From: Pseudokineococcus lusitanus
GTDB taxonomy: Bacteria; Actinomycetota; Actinomycetes; Actinomycetales; Quadrisphaeraceae
Assembly: GCF_003751265.1 (NCBI RefSeq)
Contig: NZ_RJKN01000008.1
Location: 124,001 to 188,000 of the forward strand
DNA length: 64,000 nucleotides
Reading direction: 5' to 3'
The notes under the pieces are model-generated. The model saw nothing but the letters and a program-made list of their open reading frames with translations. It ran no database searches and was not told the DNA's origin. Positions 24,233 through 32,039 of the stretch are shown here, in pieces. The position numbers and the translations under genes are program-made. The stretch's first letter is position 1. Each line of letters starts with the position of its first letter.

Positions 24233-25594
24233 TCAGCCGACGTCGACGCCCGCGCTGCGCAGGACGCGCGCGTCCTCGTCGGCCTGCTCGGCGCTGCCGA
24301 TGCTCGGGCCGCGCGGCGGGATGGCGTCGTACTCGGCCGGGTCGAGGTCGGCGACGCGGCCGGTGGCGACCGACGTCATGAGCCCGTCGAGACCGACGTA
24401 CGTGGCCCGCGTGAGCATGGCCCGGTACTGCTGGCCGAGGCTCTGCGTCTGGCCGCGGATCTCGAAGAGCACCGCGCCGCTGCCGTTGAGCTGGAACGAG
24501 CCGAGGCCCGTGCCCGGCAGGTCGAGGCCCTGCGGGTACAGCGTGACGTTGCCGAGGACGGGCCGGCGCTCGGCCGCCTTCTGCAGCGCCTGGTTCACGG
24601 CGACGTTGAGCTGCTTGGAGTACTCGAGGTCGTAGCCCTCGGCGTACTCGGCGTACTCGGGCTTCGTCGACGGGTCGGCGACGAACTGGCCCGAGATCGA
24701 CAGCGTGACGAACTGCTCGGGGTCGTCCGGCATGACGTAGCAGGCGCCCTGGTGGTGCAGGTCGACGTACGTGTCCACCTCGCCGAACTCCGCCTGCAGG
24801 CCGCGGTAGACGTCGCGCACCGTCGAGGCCTCCGGCGTGACGTACCAGCCGGCCTCCTCGGAGCTGCCCGGGAAGTCCTCGGGCTGCGGGACGTACGACA
24901 GGTCGGGGTTGTAGTCCCGGTTGGTGTCGAAGCCCGGGGCGCTGCCGTAGTCGTCACCCGTGCGCGGGGTGTCGTAGTAGTTCCACGACGGCTCGGCGCC
25001 GCGCAGCTGCGGGTGGCGCGCCTGCACCTCGGCCCACGTCTGGTCGTTGCCGCGGCGGTCGAGCTCGGCGCCGTCGGGGTTCATCTTGGGGATGGCGACG
25101 AGGGTCAGCTCGTCCCGCCAGCGCTGCGCCTTCGGCGTCGTGCTCGTGCCCATCCACTCGACGAGGTCGACGAGCGCGTCCGTGCCGACCTTCTCGTTGC
25201 CGTGGATCTCGCTCGTCATGAGGACGACCTTCTCGCCGGTGCCGACGCGGGCCGACCAGATCTCGCGGCCGCGGTTGCTGCGGCCGACCTGCTCGACGTC
25301 GACGGCGCCCCCGCTCACCTCCTCGATCCGGTCGAGCTCGACGGCGAGCTCGCGGTGGTCGGTGAACTCGTTGATGGGCAGCTTGCGCGGGGTGTCGCTG
25401 CAGGTGGGGGCCGCGGCGGCGAAGGCGGCGTCGGACGGCTGCGCCGCGGCGAGCGACGACGACCACGCGGGCGGGGCGTCGGCCGACGCGGACGGCGGGG
25501 CGGCCGAGCCCGGGAGGGTCGTGACGGCGAGGAGGGCGGCGGTGCCGAGGCCGACGGCGACGGTGGACCGGGTGGTACGGGCGCGGAGGCGCAC
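24233..25594 (-). CDS. Secreted M14-family zinc carboxypeptidase
   Basis: A 453-residue extracellular metallopeptidase. The GTG at 25594 has GGAG 7 bases upstream and opens into a signal peptide (RARTTRSTVAVGLGTAALLAVTTLPGSAA). Zinc ligands are His131 and Glu134 in SEIHGNEKVG and His280 in YVDLHHQG; the catalytic base is Glu379 in VLFEIRGQ. MNPDGAELDRRGND and FDTNRDYNPD carry the substrate-binding Asn-Arg region. M14 enzymes trim C-terminal residues of peptides or peptidoglycan-derived peptides. A consensus promoter (25679-25708) and a hairpin that hides the ribosome-binding site (25598-25639) precede it. Confidence 0.92.
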   Translation of the reverse strand: MRLRARTTRSTVAVGLGTAALLAVTTLPGSAAPPSASADAPPAWSSSLAAAQPSDAAFAAAAPTCSDTPRKLPINEFTDHRELAVELDRIEEVSGGAVDVEQVGRSNRGREIWSARVGTGEKVVLMTSEIHGNEKVGTDALVDLVEWMGTSTTPKAQRWRDELTLVAIPKMNPDGAELDRRGNDQTWAEVQARHPQLRGAEPSWNYYDTPRTGDDYGSAPGFDTNRDYNPDLSYVPQPEDFPGSSEEAGWYVTPEASTVRDVYRGLQAEFGEVDTYVDLHHQGACYVMPDDPEQFVTLSISGQFVADPSTKPEYAEYAEGYDLEYSKQLNVAVNQALQKAAERRPVLGNVTLYPQGLDLPGTGLGSFQLNGSGAVLFEIRGQTQSLGQQYRAMLTRATYVGLDGLMTSVATGRVADLDPAEYDAIPPRGPSIGSAEQADEDARVLRSAGVDVG

Positions 25595-25597
25595 GGG

Positions 25598-25639
25598 TGC
25601 TCCAGGGGTGGCGTGAAGGGGAGGCGAGGGCTGGAGCAG
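25598..25639 (-). promoter_or_regulatory. 5' UTR hairpin that sequesters the ribosome-binding site
   Basis: In the mRNA, TGCTCCAG (25632-25639) is complementary to CTGGAGCA (25598-25605), which contains the GGAG ribosome-binding site of the M14 gene. Eight Watson-Crick pairs, 26-base loop. It could act as an on/off switch for translation. Confidence 0.5.
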
Positions 25640-25678
25640 CTGCGAAGGGGGCGGGTGGCCCCCGGACCGGGTGGGTGA

Positions 25679-25708
25679 TGTGTACCGATGGTCCGGTTTC
25701 GGTGTCAA
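25679..25708 (-). promoter_or_regulatory. Housekeeping-type promoter of the M14 carboxypeptidase gene
   Basis: TTGACA (25703-25708 reverse strand) and TACACA (25679-25684) are 18 bp apart, in the right direction for the gene starting at 25594, leaving a leader of about 80 bases. Confidence 0.55.
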
Positions 25709-25768
25709 CGGCATCTGACAGGTCGAGACCAGAAGTCGGCCGACGGCGACGTCCCGCGCCCGGCCCGG

Positions 25769-25820
25769 GGAGCGTGTGCGCCCAGGACGCGGTGCACCGC
25801 GACCTGGGCGCACACGCTCC
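25769..25820. terminator. Near-perfect 52-bp palindrome, terminator
   Basis: Arms GAGCGTGTGCGCCCAGG (25770-25786) and CCTGGGCGCACACGCTC (25803-25819) pair perfectly, with one further pair outside. The 16-base centre itself holds the perfect palindrome CGCGGTGCACCGCG, so only one A-A mismatch interrupts the whole. It ends 12 bp beyond the stop of the 25833 gene. Confidence 0.8.
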
Positions 25821-25832
25821 GGGGCCGGCCTC

Positions 25833-27038
25833 TCAGCGGCGGCGCGCCCGCTGCCTCAGGAGCACGCGCGCCCGCAGCGCGACGACGACGAGGGCGAGCA
25901 GCCCCACGACCGTGAGGGCGCCGGTGACGGCGGCGGGGAGGCCGTCGTCCTCCGCGGCCGCGGCGTCGTCCCCGCCGAGGGTCTGGCGGACCTCCTCGGC
26001 GACGACCTGCTCCGGCGTCGTCGTGGGCGCCGGCGCCGTCGTCGGCTCCGGCGCCTCGGGCGCGGCGAGGACCTGCTCGGCGACGAGGGCGGCCACGTCC
26101 TGGATGTAGGGGTCGGCCGCCGCCGTGGGGGAGCGGCCGTCCTCCGTCTCGGTGAGGACGACGAGCGCCGTCTCGCGGCCCGGGTCGAGCAGGTAGCCGC
26201 CGGCGTGGCTCACGCGCGAGGTGTCGCCCGTCTTCGTCGCCGTCTGGACGTCGTCCTCGACCTCCTCGGCGATCTTCGTGTCGAGCTCCTGCTGACGCAT
26301 CCACCCGAGCAGGCGCCCGCGCGAGGCGGGCGCCAGGACGTCGTCGTCGTGGACGGCGCGGAGCAGCTCGAGCGTGCTGGCCGCGTCGAGGTCGTTGCTC
26401 TCGTCCTTGGGCCCGTCGGAGAAGAAGAGACGGCCCATGTGGGTCGGCTCGAGGCCGAGGTCCTCGACGAGGCGGTCGACCTCCTCGAGCCCCACCTCCT
26501 CGGCAAGGACGTTGCTCGCCGTGTTGTCGCTGACGGTGATGGCGAGCCCGCAGAGCTCGCCGATCGTCGCCTCGTACGGCGAGGAGTACCCGGCGAGGAC
26601 GCCGGTGCCGGGCACGTCGTCGGAGTTCGTCACCTCGACCGTGTCGTCGAGGGCGAGGTCGCCGCGGTCGACGGCGCGCAGCACCGCGACGACGAGCGCC
26701 ACCTTGATGAGGCTCGCGGAGGAGTAGGACTCGGTGGAGCCGAGCACGACCGGGCCGTCGGTGAGCGTCGCGCCGCCGAGCGACTGCACGCCGACGGAGA
26801 GGCGGACGTCGTCGTCGGCCGCCTCGTCGACGACCTCCTGCAGCGCGGCCACGTCGAGCCGGCCGGCGCCGGGGACCGGCGTCGGCGCGGGCGCGGAGGT
26901 CGCCGTGCTCGTCGGCCCGTCCGTCGGGGCCGTCGTCGACGCGGCGGCCGGTCCGACCGGCCCGAGGAGCAGCGGGGCGACGACGGCGGCGGCGGCGAGG
27001 GCGGCGGGCAGGGCGGGGAGCGGACGCACGCGGCGCAT
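25833..27038 (-). CDS. Membrane-anchored serine hydrolase, class A beta-lactamase/PBP fold
   Basis: A 401-residue exported protein: signal peptide (1-33), Thr/Pro-rich linker, catalytic domain about 60-315, second Thr/Pro linker, then one membrane helix (about 370-392) and a basic tail. Catalytic motifs are intact: Ser109-x-x-Lys112 (SASLIK), Ser170-Asp-Asn (VSDN) and Lys269-Thr-Gly (TKTGDTS). The ExxLN motif that deacylates penicillins in class A enzymes is not recognisable, so D-alanyl-D-alanine peptidase or another cell-wall role is at least as likely as beta-lactamase. The C-terminal anchor with an outer-facing catalytic domain is notable. Confidence 0.85.
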   Translation of the reverse strand: MRRVRPLPALPAALAAAAVVAPLLLGPVGPAAASTTAPTDGPTSTATSAPAPTPVPGAGRLDVAALQEVVDEAADDDVRLSVGVQSLGGATLTDGPVVLGSTESYSSASLIKVALVVAVLRAVDRGDLALDDTVEVTNSDDVPGTGVLAGYSSPYEATIGELCGLAITVSDNTASNVLAEEVGLEEVDRLVEDLGLEPTHMGRLFFSDGPKDESNDLDAASTLELLRAVHDDDVLAPASRGRLLGWMRQQELDTKIAEEVEDDVQTATKTGDTSRVSHAGGYLLDPGRETALVVLTETEDGRSPTAAADPYIQDVAALVAEQVLAAPEAPEPTTAPAPTTTPEQVVAEEVRQTLGGDDAAAAEDDGLPAAVTGALTVVGLLALVVVALRARVLLRQRARRR

Positions 27039-27119
27039 CCTGCCCCGTCCGCGGCGCCGGGTGGCGCCGCCCCGGCCGGTGTGCTGCGACGTGCCGCCGG
27101 GCGGCGCGGAACCCCGGGG

Positions 27120-28175
27120 TCAGCGGCCGACCGGCACCCGCCCGTGCTCGCGCAGCAGCGCGAGGAGGCGGTGGCCGTCGGGCGCCGCGACGACGGGCAC
27201 GTCGCCCTCGGCGTCGACGGTGGCCCGCGCCCCGCGCTCGACCTGGCGGATCGCGACGGCGGCGACGGCGCCGGGGTGGTCCCGGGCGAAGGCCCGGTAG
27301 ACCGCGGGGTCGTGCTCGCCGTCGTCGCCGACGAGCACCCAGCGCACGTCGGGCAGCTCCCGCGCCAGCCGCTCGAGGGCCTTCCGCTTGTGCGCCTGCC
27401 CGTCGCGGAACCACCGCTCCGGCGTGACGCCCCAGTCCGTCATGAGGAGCGGCCCGGCGGGGAAGCCCCGGCGGGCCAGGAACCGGACCACCGGGCCGCC
27501 CAGCTTCCACGACCCGTTGGACAGGTAGACGACGGGGACGTCGCCGGCCGTGCCGGCCAGCGCGCGCAGCAGGGCGGCGACCCCGGGCACGGGGTGCCGG
27601 CTCGCGCTCGAGCCCGAGACGGTGCGCCAGGCGGCGAGCAGCGGCTGCCGCAGCCCGGTGATCCAGACGGTGTCGTCGACGTCGCACACGACGCCGGTCC
27701 GTGCGCCCGCCGGCACGGCGTGGACGACGCCGCGGGCGGGCGAGCGGCCCGGCAGCCGCAGCTCCACGGGCAGGCGGCGCGGCGCGTCGGGCGGCAGGTC
27801 GAGGGGGACGACCTCGTCGAGCAGCCCCGAGGCGTCGGTGCGGACGGTCGTGCCGCCGTCGGGCGCCCCCGGGAGGTCGACGGCGACCGGGGCGTCCGGC
27901 AGGTCGACGGTGAGGAAGCGCCGCCAGCCCGGCAGCCCCACCCGCTGGACGGGGCCGCGGCCCGGGGGTGCGGCCTTGACGCGGCCGAGGACGCGAGCCG
28001 CCGTCCGCCCGTCCGCCGCGGGCACGGCGTAGCCGGGGTGGACGAGCGCGGCGGGCCGCCAGCCGACGCGGAGCGCCACCGCGGCGACGGCGTCGCGCAG
28101 GGCCGTCTGCGCGCGGTAGGCGGCGGCGACGCCGCGGGGGGCGTCCTGCGGGGTCAGCCGGTCGAGGTCCCTCAT
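27120..28175 (-). CDS. App1-family (DUF2183) phosphatase
   Basis: A 351-residue protein with the App1 phosphatidate-phosphatase catalytic half at the C-terminus: CDVDDTVWIT (164-173, HAD motif I DxDxT), VVYLSNGSWKL (motif II), HKRKALERLARELP (motif III Lys) and LVGDDGEHDPAVYRAFA (motif IV). The N-terminal 155 residues form a beta-rich domain typical of bacterial App1-like proteins. No signal peptide. Substrate might be a phospholipid phosphate (family inference). ATG at 28175 follows a CAGCCT box by 8 bases, suggesting a leaderless message divergent from the EEP gene. Confidence 0.88.
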   Translation of the reverse strand: MRDLDRLTPQDAPRGVAAAYRAQTALRDAVAAVALRVGWRPAALVHPGYAVPAADGRTAARVLGRVKAAPPGRGPVQRVGLPGWRRFLTVDLPDAPVAVDLPGAPDGGTTVRTDASGLLDEVVPLDLPPDAPRRLPVELRLPGRSPARGVVHAVPAGARTGVVCDVDDTVWITGLRQPLLAAWRTVSGSSASRHPVPGVAALLRALAGTAGDVPVVYLSNGSWKLGGPVVRFLARRGFPAGPLLMTDWGVTPERWFRDGQAHKRKALERLARELPDVRWVLVGDDGEHDPAVYRAFARDHPGAVAAVAIRQVERGARATVDAEGDVPVVAAPDGHRLLALLREHGRVPVGR

Positions 28176-28262
28176 CGCGGGCCAGGCTGCCGCACCGGCC
28201 CGCCGCCCGCCCGTCACGCCCCCGTGGCCCGCCGGTCACCGGGAGCCGCCGACCCTGCGCCC

Positions 28263-29081
28263 ATGACCTCCTCCGCACCCCGCCCGCCGGTCCGTCGTCG
28301 TGCCGTGACGGCGGTCCTCGCCGCCGCGGCCCTCCTCGCGGGGGGCGCCCCGGCGGCGTCGGCGGCGACGACGCCGGAGCCCCGCCGCTCGGCCTCGATG
28401 CTCACGATGAACCTCTGCCTCTCCGGCGTCGCCGGCTGCTTCGGCCGCACGCAGTACCCCGCCGTCGTCGCCGAGGCGGTGGCGCGCGTCGAGGAGCACG
28501 CGCCGGACGCCGTCACGCTCACCGAGGCCTGCAGCGGCGACGCCGAGGACGTGGCCGCGGCGACGGGCTACGACCTCGCCTTCTCCGTCGTCGTCTACGG
28601 CGGGGCGCCGCTGCCGTGCCGCTCGCCGGAGGGCCGCGGGGTCTTCGGGCTCGCCGTCCTGACGCGCGAGGCGCAGGTGCGCGTCGAGGAGGCGCCCTAC
28701 GCGGCGCAGTCCGGGGCCGAGGAGCGGCGCTGGGCCTGCGCGACGACGGTCGACGACCTCACCGCGTGCGTCACCCACCTCTCCACGGCGGGGACGCCCG
28801 CGGCGCGCGCCGCGAACGAGGCGCAGTGCGGCGAGCTGGCCGACGTCGTCGCCGCGCAGGGAACCCGCCGCGCCGTCCTCGTGGCGGGCGACGTCAACCG
28901 GCTCGCGCCCTGCACGCCGCCGGGCACGTGGGCCCGCACGGACGCCGCCGCGGCCCAGGCGCCGGGCATCCAGCACGTCTACGGGACACGGGCCGCGCTC
29001 GCCGCCGGCCCGGCCGTCGTCCTGCCGATGACGTACACCGACCACGACGGGCTGCTCGTCGGGGCGCGCCGCCGGGGCTGA
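28263..29081 (+). CDS. Secreted endonuclease/exonuclease/phosphatase-family protein
   Basis: A 272-residue exported EEP enzyme: signal peptide ending ASAA (about 34), then SMLTMNLCLSG (metal-contacting Asn), DAVTLTEAC (catalytic Glu), GVFGLAVLTR, CVTHLST (His), VLVAGDVNRL (GDxN) and the terminal MTYTDHDGLLV with the Asp-His-Asp triad. All elements for a metal-dependent phosphodiesterase, DNase or phosphatase are there. Several Cys pairs suggest disulfides outside the cell. The ATG lies 6 bases after GACCCT, so probably leaderless. Which phosphodiester it attacks is unknown. Confidence 0.85.
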   Translation: MTSSAPRPPVRRRAVTAVLAAAALLAGGAPAASAATTPEPRRSASMLTMNLCLSGVAGCFGRTQYPAVVAEAVARVEEHAPDAVTLTEACSGDAEDVAAATGYDLAFSVVVYGGAPLPCRSPEGRGVFGLAVLTREAQVRVEEAPYAAQSGAEERRWACATTVDDLTACVTHLSTAGTPAARAANEAQCGELADVVAAQGTRRAVLVAGDVNRLAPCTPPGTWARTDAAAAQAPGIQHVYGTRAALAAGPAVVLPMTYTDHDGLLVGARRRG

Positions 29082-29096
29082 CCCGGCGGTCCGCGG

Positions 29097-30146
29097 TCAG
29101 CGGCTGCTGCCGACCAGGTCGCCGACCGGGCCGCCGACCGAGGCCGTGGCGCGGGCGGCACGGCGGACGGCCTTCGTCGCGTACATGCGCTGGTCGGCGG
29201 CGCAGAGGACGTCGGAGGCGTCGTCGCCCGGGCCGGCCGCGACGGCGCCGACGGACAGCCCCAGGACGAGCCCCTCGACGTCGTCGACGAGGGGGTCCGC
29301 CGCCGTCGCGAGCCGGGCGGCGAGGCCGTCGAGCTCCTCGGGGGGCAGCTGCTCGCAGAGGACGACGAACTCGTCGCCCCCGAGGCGCGCGACGGTGTCG
29401 CCGGAGCGCACGAGGGCCTGCAGCCGCCGCGCGACCGTGCGCAGGACCTCGTCGCCGGTCTCGTGGCCGAGGGTGTCGTTGACCGCCTTGAAGCCGTCGA
29501 GGTCGCAGAAGAAGAGGGCGGGCCCGGCGCTCGCGCCCGGCCGCGCGAGCGCCCGGTCGAGGCGGTCGAGGAGGACGCGCCGGTTCACGAGCCCGGTGAG
29601 GGTGTCGTAGGTGGCGTGGTGGTCGACCTCGGCGAGGACCTCGAGCAGGCGTCGCCGCTGGGCGCGGAGGACGAGCAGCTGCTCGACCTGGCCGGCGAGG
29701 TCGTGGAGCGCGGCCAGCTGGTCGTCGGTGAGACGGCGCGCGACCTGGTCGAGCGCGCAGACGGTCCCGACGGCGAGGCCGTCCGGGTCGTGCACGGGCA
29801 CGCCCACGTACATGCGCACCGTGTCCTCGCGGCCGTCGACGAGCGGTCCGTCGGCGAGCCGGGCGTCGTCCCGGGCGTCGGGCGTGTGGATCGTCAGGTC
29901 CTCGGCGACGACGTGCGCGCACGGCGTGTCGTCGCGGTCCATGCTCACCGGGCCGTCCGCGCCGGCGACGACGTCGAGCCGGTGCTCGCCGACGACGGTG
30001 ACGTAGGCGGTGGGCGCGCCGGTGATGAAGCGCGCGAGCCGCGTCACGGCCTCGAGGTCGGCGGCGGGCGCCTCCTCGAGCAGGCCGAGGCGGTCCAGCG
30101 CGGCCACGCGGGCGTCGTCGTCGAGCGGGCGGGCGGGACGGGTCAC
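29097..30146 (-). CDS. Diguanylate cyclase with N-terminal GAF domain
   Basis: A 349-residue cytoplasmic protein. GAF domain at about 22-160 (SMDRDDTPCAHVVAEDLTIHTPDARDD, the form found in many light/redox or small-molecule GAFs). GGDEF domain at about 172-335, with TLTGLVNRR, FCDLDGFKAVNDTLGHETGDEVL and the active-site RLGGDEFVVL (256-260). Arg247-Ser-Gly-Asp250, five residues before GGDEF, is an intact RxxD inhibitory site. It should make cyclic di-GMP with product inhibition. No EAL domain. No effector gene for c-di-GMP is nearby. Confidence 0.93.
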   Translation of the reverse strand: MTRPARPLDDDARVAALDRLGLLEEAPAADLEAVTRLARFITGAPTAYVTVVGEHRLDVVAGADGPVSMDRDDTPCAHVVAEDLTIHTPDARDDARLADGPLVDGREDTVRMYVGVPVHDPDGLAVGTVCALDQVARRLTDDQLAALHDLAGQVEQLLVLRAQRRRLLEVLAEVDHHATYDTLTGLVNRRVLLDRLDRALARPGASAGPALFFCDLDGFKAVNDTLGHETGDEVLRTVARRLQALVRSGDTVARLGGDEFVVLCEQLPPEELDGLAARLATAADPLVDDVEGLVLGLSVGAVAAGPGDDASDVLCAADQRMYATKAVRRAARATASVGGPVGDLVGSSR

Positions 30147-30343
30147 GGCTCTCCTCCCGCGGGCGGGGTCGGCAGGGCCCGCCCCGCGCGCTGCTGCACG
30201 GGACGGGCGGTGGCGGGGGCGCCGCCGGTCCGTGCATCGGCAGCGCCGCGGCGGCGCCTGAGCGCGGGGGGAGCGGGCCGCCGCGCCGAGGTCATCCGTC
30301 CGGCGTACCCGGGGCGGCGGCGTCGCGGGGCAGGATCGCGGGC

Positions 30344-31333
30344 GTGCACACCGACCTGAGCGAGCCGCAGCTGTGGGAGCACCGCAGCACGCTGGCCGAC
30401 CCCGACGGCGTCGACGAGTTCTGGGCGCGGACCCTCGCCGAGGCCCGCGCCGTCGGCGGGCCGCTGCGCGCCGAGCCGGTGACGACCGACCTGCGGACGC
30501 TCGAGGTCCACGACGTGACCTTCCCCGGCTTCGGGGGCGAGCCGGTCCGGGCGTGGCTGCGGCGACCCGTCGCCGCGCTGCGCGGGGACGCCCCGCTGCC
30601 TGTCGTCGTCGAGTACGTCGGCTACGGCGGCGGCCGCGGCGAGCCCGAGGAGCGGCTCCTGTGGGCGTCGGCCGGCTTCGCGCACCTGCTCGTGGACACC
30701 CGCGGCCAGGGCTCCGGCTGGAGCCGCGGTGACACCCCCGACAGCGGGCCCGCCGGGCCGCAGGTGCCGGGCGTCATGACGCGCGGCGTCACGTCGCCCG
30801 AGACGTCGTACTACCGGCGCTTCCTCACCGACGCCGCCCGCGCCGTCGACGCCGCCCGGGCGCTGCCGTCCGTCGGCGTCGACGTCGACCCGTCGCGCGT
30901 CGCCGTGATGGGGACCAGCCAGGGCGGGGCGGCGGCGCTCGCGGCGGGGGCGCTCGTGCCCGACGTCGCGGCCGTCGTCGCGCAGGTGCCCTTCCTCTGC
31001 GACGTCCCGCGGGCGCTCGCGATCACCGACGCGGACCCCTTCCACGAGGTCACGCGGTACCTGGCCCGCCACCGCTCCCACGTCGACGCGGTGCTGCGCA
31101 CGCTGGCCCACGTGGACGGCGTCGTCATGGCCCGCCGCGGCCGCGCGCCGGCCCGCTTCTCGGCGGCGCTCATGGACGCGATCTGCCCGCCCTCGACCGT
31201 CTTCGGCGCCTTCCACGCCTACGCGGGGCCGAAGGAGATCGTCGTGTGGCCCTACAACGGCCACGAGGGCGGCGAGACGGAGGACGAGCGCGGGGCGCTC
31301 GCCTTCCTGCGCCACCACCTGCGCCACCCCTGA
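30344..31333 (+). CDS. CE7 acetyl xylan esterase / cephalosporin-C deacetylase
   Basis: A 329-residue alpha/beta hydrolase of carbohydrate esterase family 7. VDTRGQGSGWSRGDTPD (117-133) is the family's RGQG oxyanion region, VMGTSQGGAAAL has the nucleophile Ser192, ALMDAICPPSTVFGAF holds the catalytic Asp and YNGHEGGETE the catalytic His. These enzymes, usually hexameric and cytosolic, remove acetyl groups from short xylo-oligosaccharides. That fits the intracellular xylan route encoded at 1633-13739, about 20 kb away. The GTG lies 7 bases after CAGGAT, suggesting a leaderless message. Confidence 0.93.
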   Translation: MHTDLSEPQLWEHRSTLADPDGVDEFWARTLAEARAVGGPLRAEPVTTDLRTLEVHDVTFPGFGGEPVRAWLRRPVAALRGDAPLPVVVEYVGYGGGRGEPEERLLWASAGFAHLLVDTRGQGSGWSRGDTPDSGPAGPQVPGVMTRGVTSPETSYYRRFLTDAARAVDAARALPSVGVDVDPSRVAVMGTSQGGAAALAAGALVPDVAAVVAQVPFLCDVPRALAITDADPFHEVTRYLARHRSHVDAVLRTLAHVDGVVMARRGRAPARFSAALMDAICPPSTVFGAFHAYAGPKEIVVWPYNGHEGGETEDERGALAFLRHHLRHP

Positions 31334-31348
31334 CGCCCCGTCCCCTCT

Positions 31349-31411
31349 CGCACGTGTGGCCATGTGGCGCCCTCCGGAGGTCCGGGGGCGCCCACATGGC
31401 CGCACGTCGCG
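31349..31411. repeat. Inverted pair of GTGTGGCCATGTGG palindromes, 40 bp apart
   Basis: GCACGTGTGGCCATGTGG (from 31350) and its inverted copy CCACATGGCCGCACGTCGC (from 31392) have GGCC centres 40 bp apart. Together they fold into a hairpin of about 20 bp between the convergent ends of the esterase and FMN reductase genes, with CCTCCGGAGG in the middle. Same core as the arrays at 127-265 and 1200-1217. Confidence 0.72.
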
Positions 31412-31424
31412 GTGGGGGGCGGGG

Positions 31425-32039
31425 TCAGCGGCCCCCGGCGAGCAGCGCCGCGAAGTCGGGCGCCGCGTCGTAGGGGTCGACCGTCCGGCGCGGGGCCCGC
31501 GCCGCCACGAGGTCGGCCAGCTCGGCGCCCGCGCGGTCGGCCCGCGCCGCCAGCGGGTCCCCGCCGCCGCCGGCCCAGTCCTCCGGCGCCGCGAAGACGC
31601 CGGTCGGCACGACGAGCGCGCCGAGGTGGGAGAACAGCGGGCGCAGGGCGTGGTCGACGACGAGCGAGTGCCGCTGCGTCCCCGCCGTGGCGCCGAGGAG
31701 CACCGGCACCCCGCGCAGCGAGTCCCGGTCGACGACGTCGACGAAGGTCTTGAAGAGGCCGCTGTACGACGCCGCGAAGACCGGCGAGACGGCGACGAGC
31801 GCGTCGGCGCCCTGCACCGTCTCGAGCGCCCGGCGCAGGGCGGGCGTCGTCGCGCCGGCGACGAGGTGGTCGGCGAGGTCACGGGCGACGTCCCGGACCT
31901 CGACCACCTCGACCGTCGTCGAGAGGCCCCGGGCCTCGAGGAGCCGCGCGGCCGCGGCCGACAGCCGGTCCGCCAGCAGGCGGGTCGACGACGGCTGCCC
32001 CAGCCCGGCCGACAGGACCGCGAGGGTGCGCGTCGCCAT
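31425..32039 (-). CDS. NADPH-dependent FMN reductase (CE1759-type)
   Basis: A 204-residue flavodoxin-like reductase. LAVLSAGLGQPSSTRLLADRL is the phosphate-binding loop for FMN, and AVSPVFAASYSGLFKTFVDVVDRDSLRGVPVLLGATAGTQRHSL matches the NAD(P)H:FMN reductase core. It reads directly on from the luciferase-like monooxygenase gene, with the TGATG overlap placing its ATG on that gene's stop. Such duos, known as CE1758/CE1759 pairs after Corynebacterium efficiens, supply reduced FMN to the monooxygenase. Array repeats follow its stop. Confidence 0.9.
   Translation of the reverse strand: MATRTLAVLSAGLGQPSSTRLLADRLSAAAARLLEARGLSTTVEVVEVRDVARDLADHLVAGATTPALRRALETVQGADALVAVSPVFAASYSGLFKTFVDVVDRDSLRGVPVLLGATAGTQRHSLVVDHALRPLFSHLGALVVPTGVFAAPEDWAGGGGDPLAARADRAGAELADLVAARAPRRTVDPYDAAPDFAALLAGGR

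Noticed and set aside
25833-27038. True class A beta-lactamase
   Set aside because: SxxK, SDN and KTG are present, but no ExxLN deacylation motif is recognisable and a C-terminal membrane anchor is atypical; called a serine hydrolase of that fold instead.
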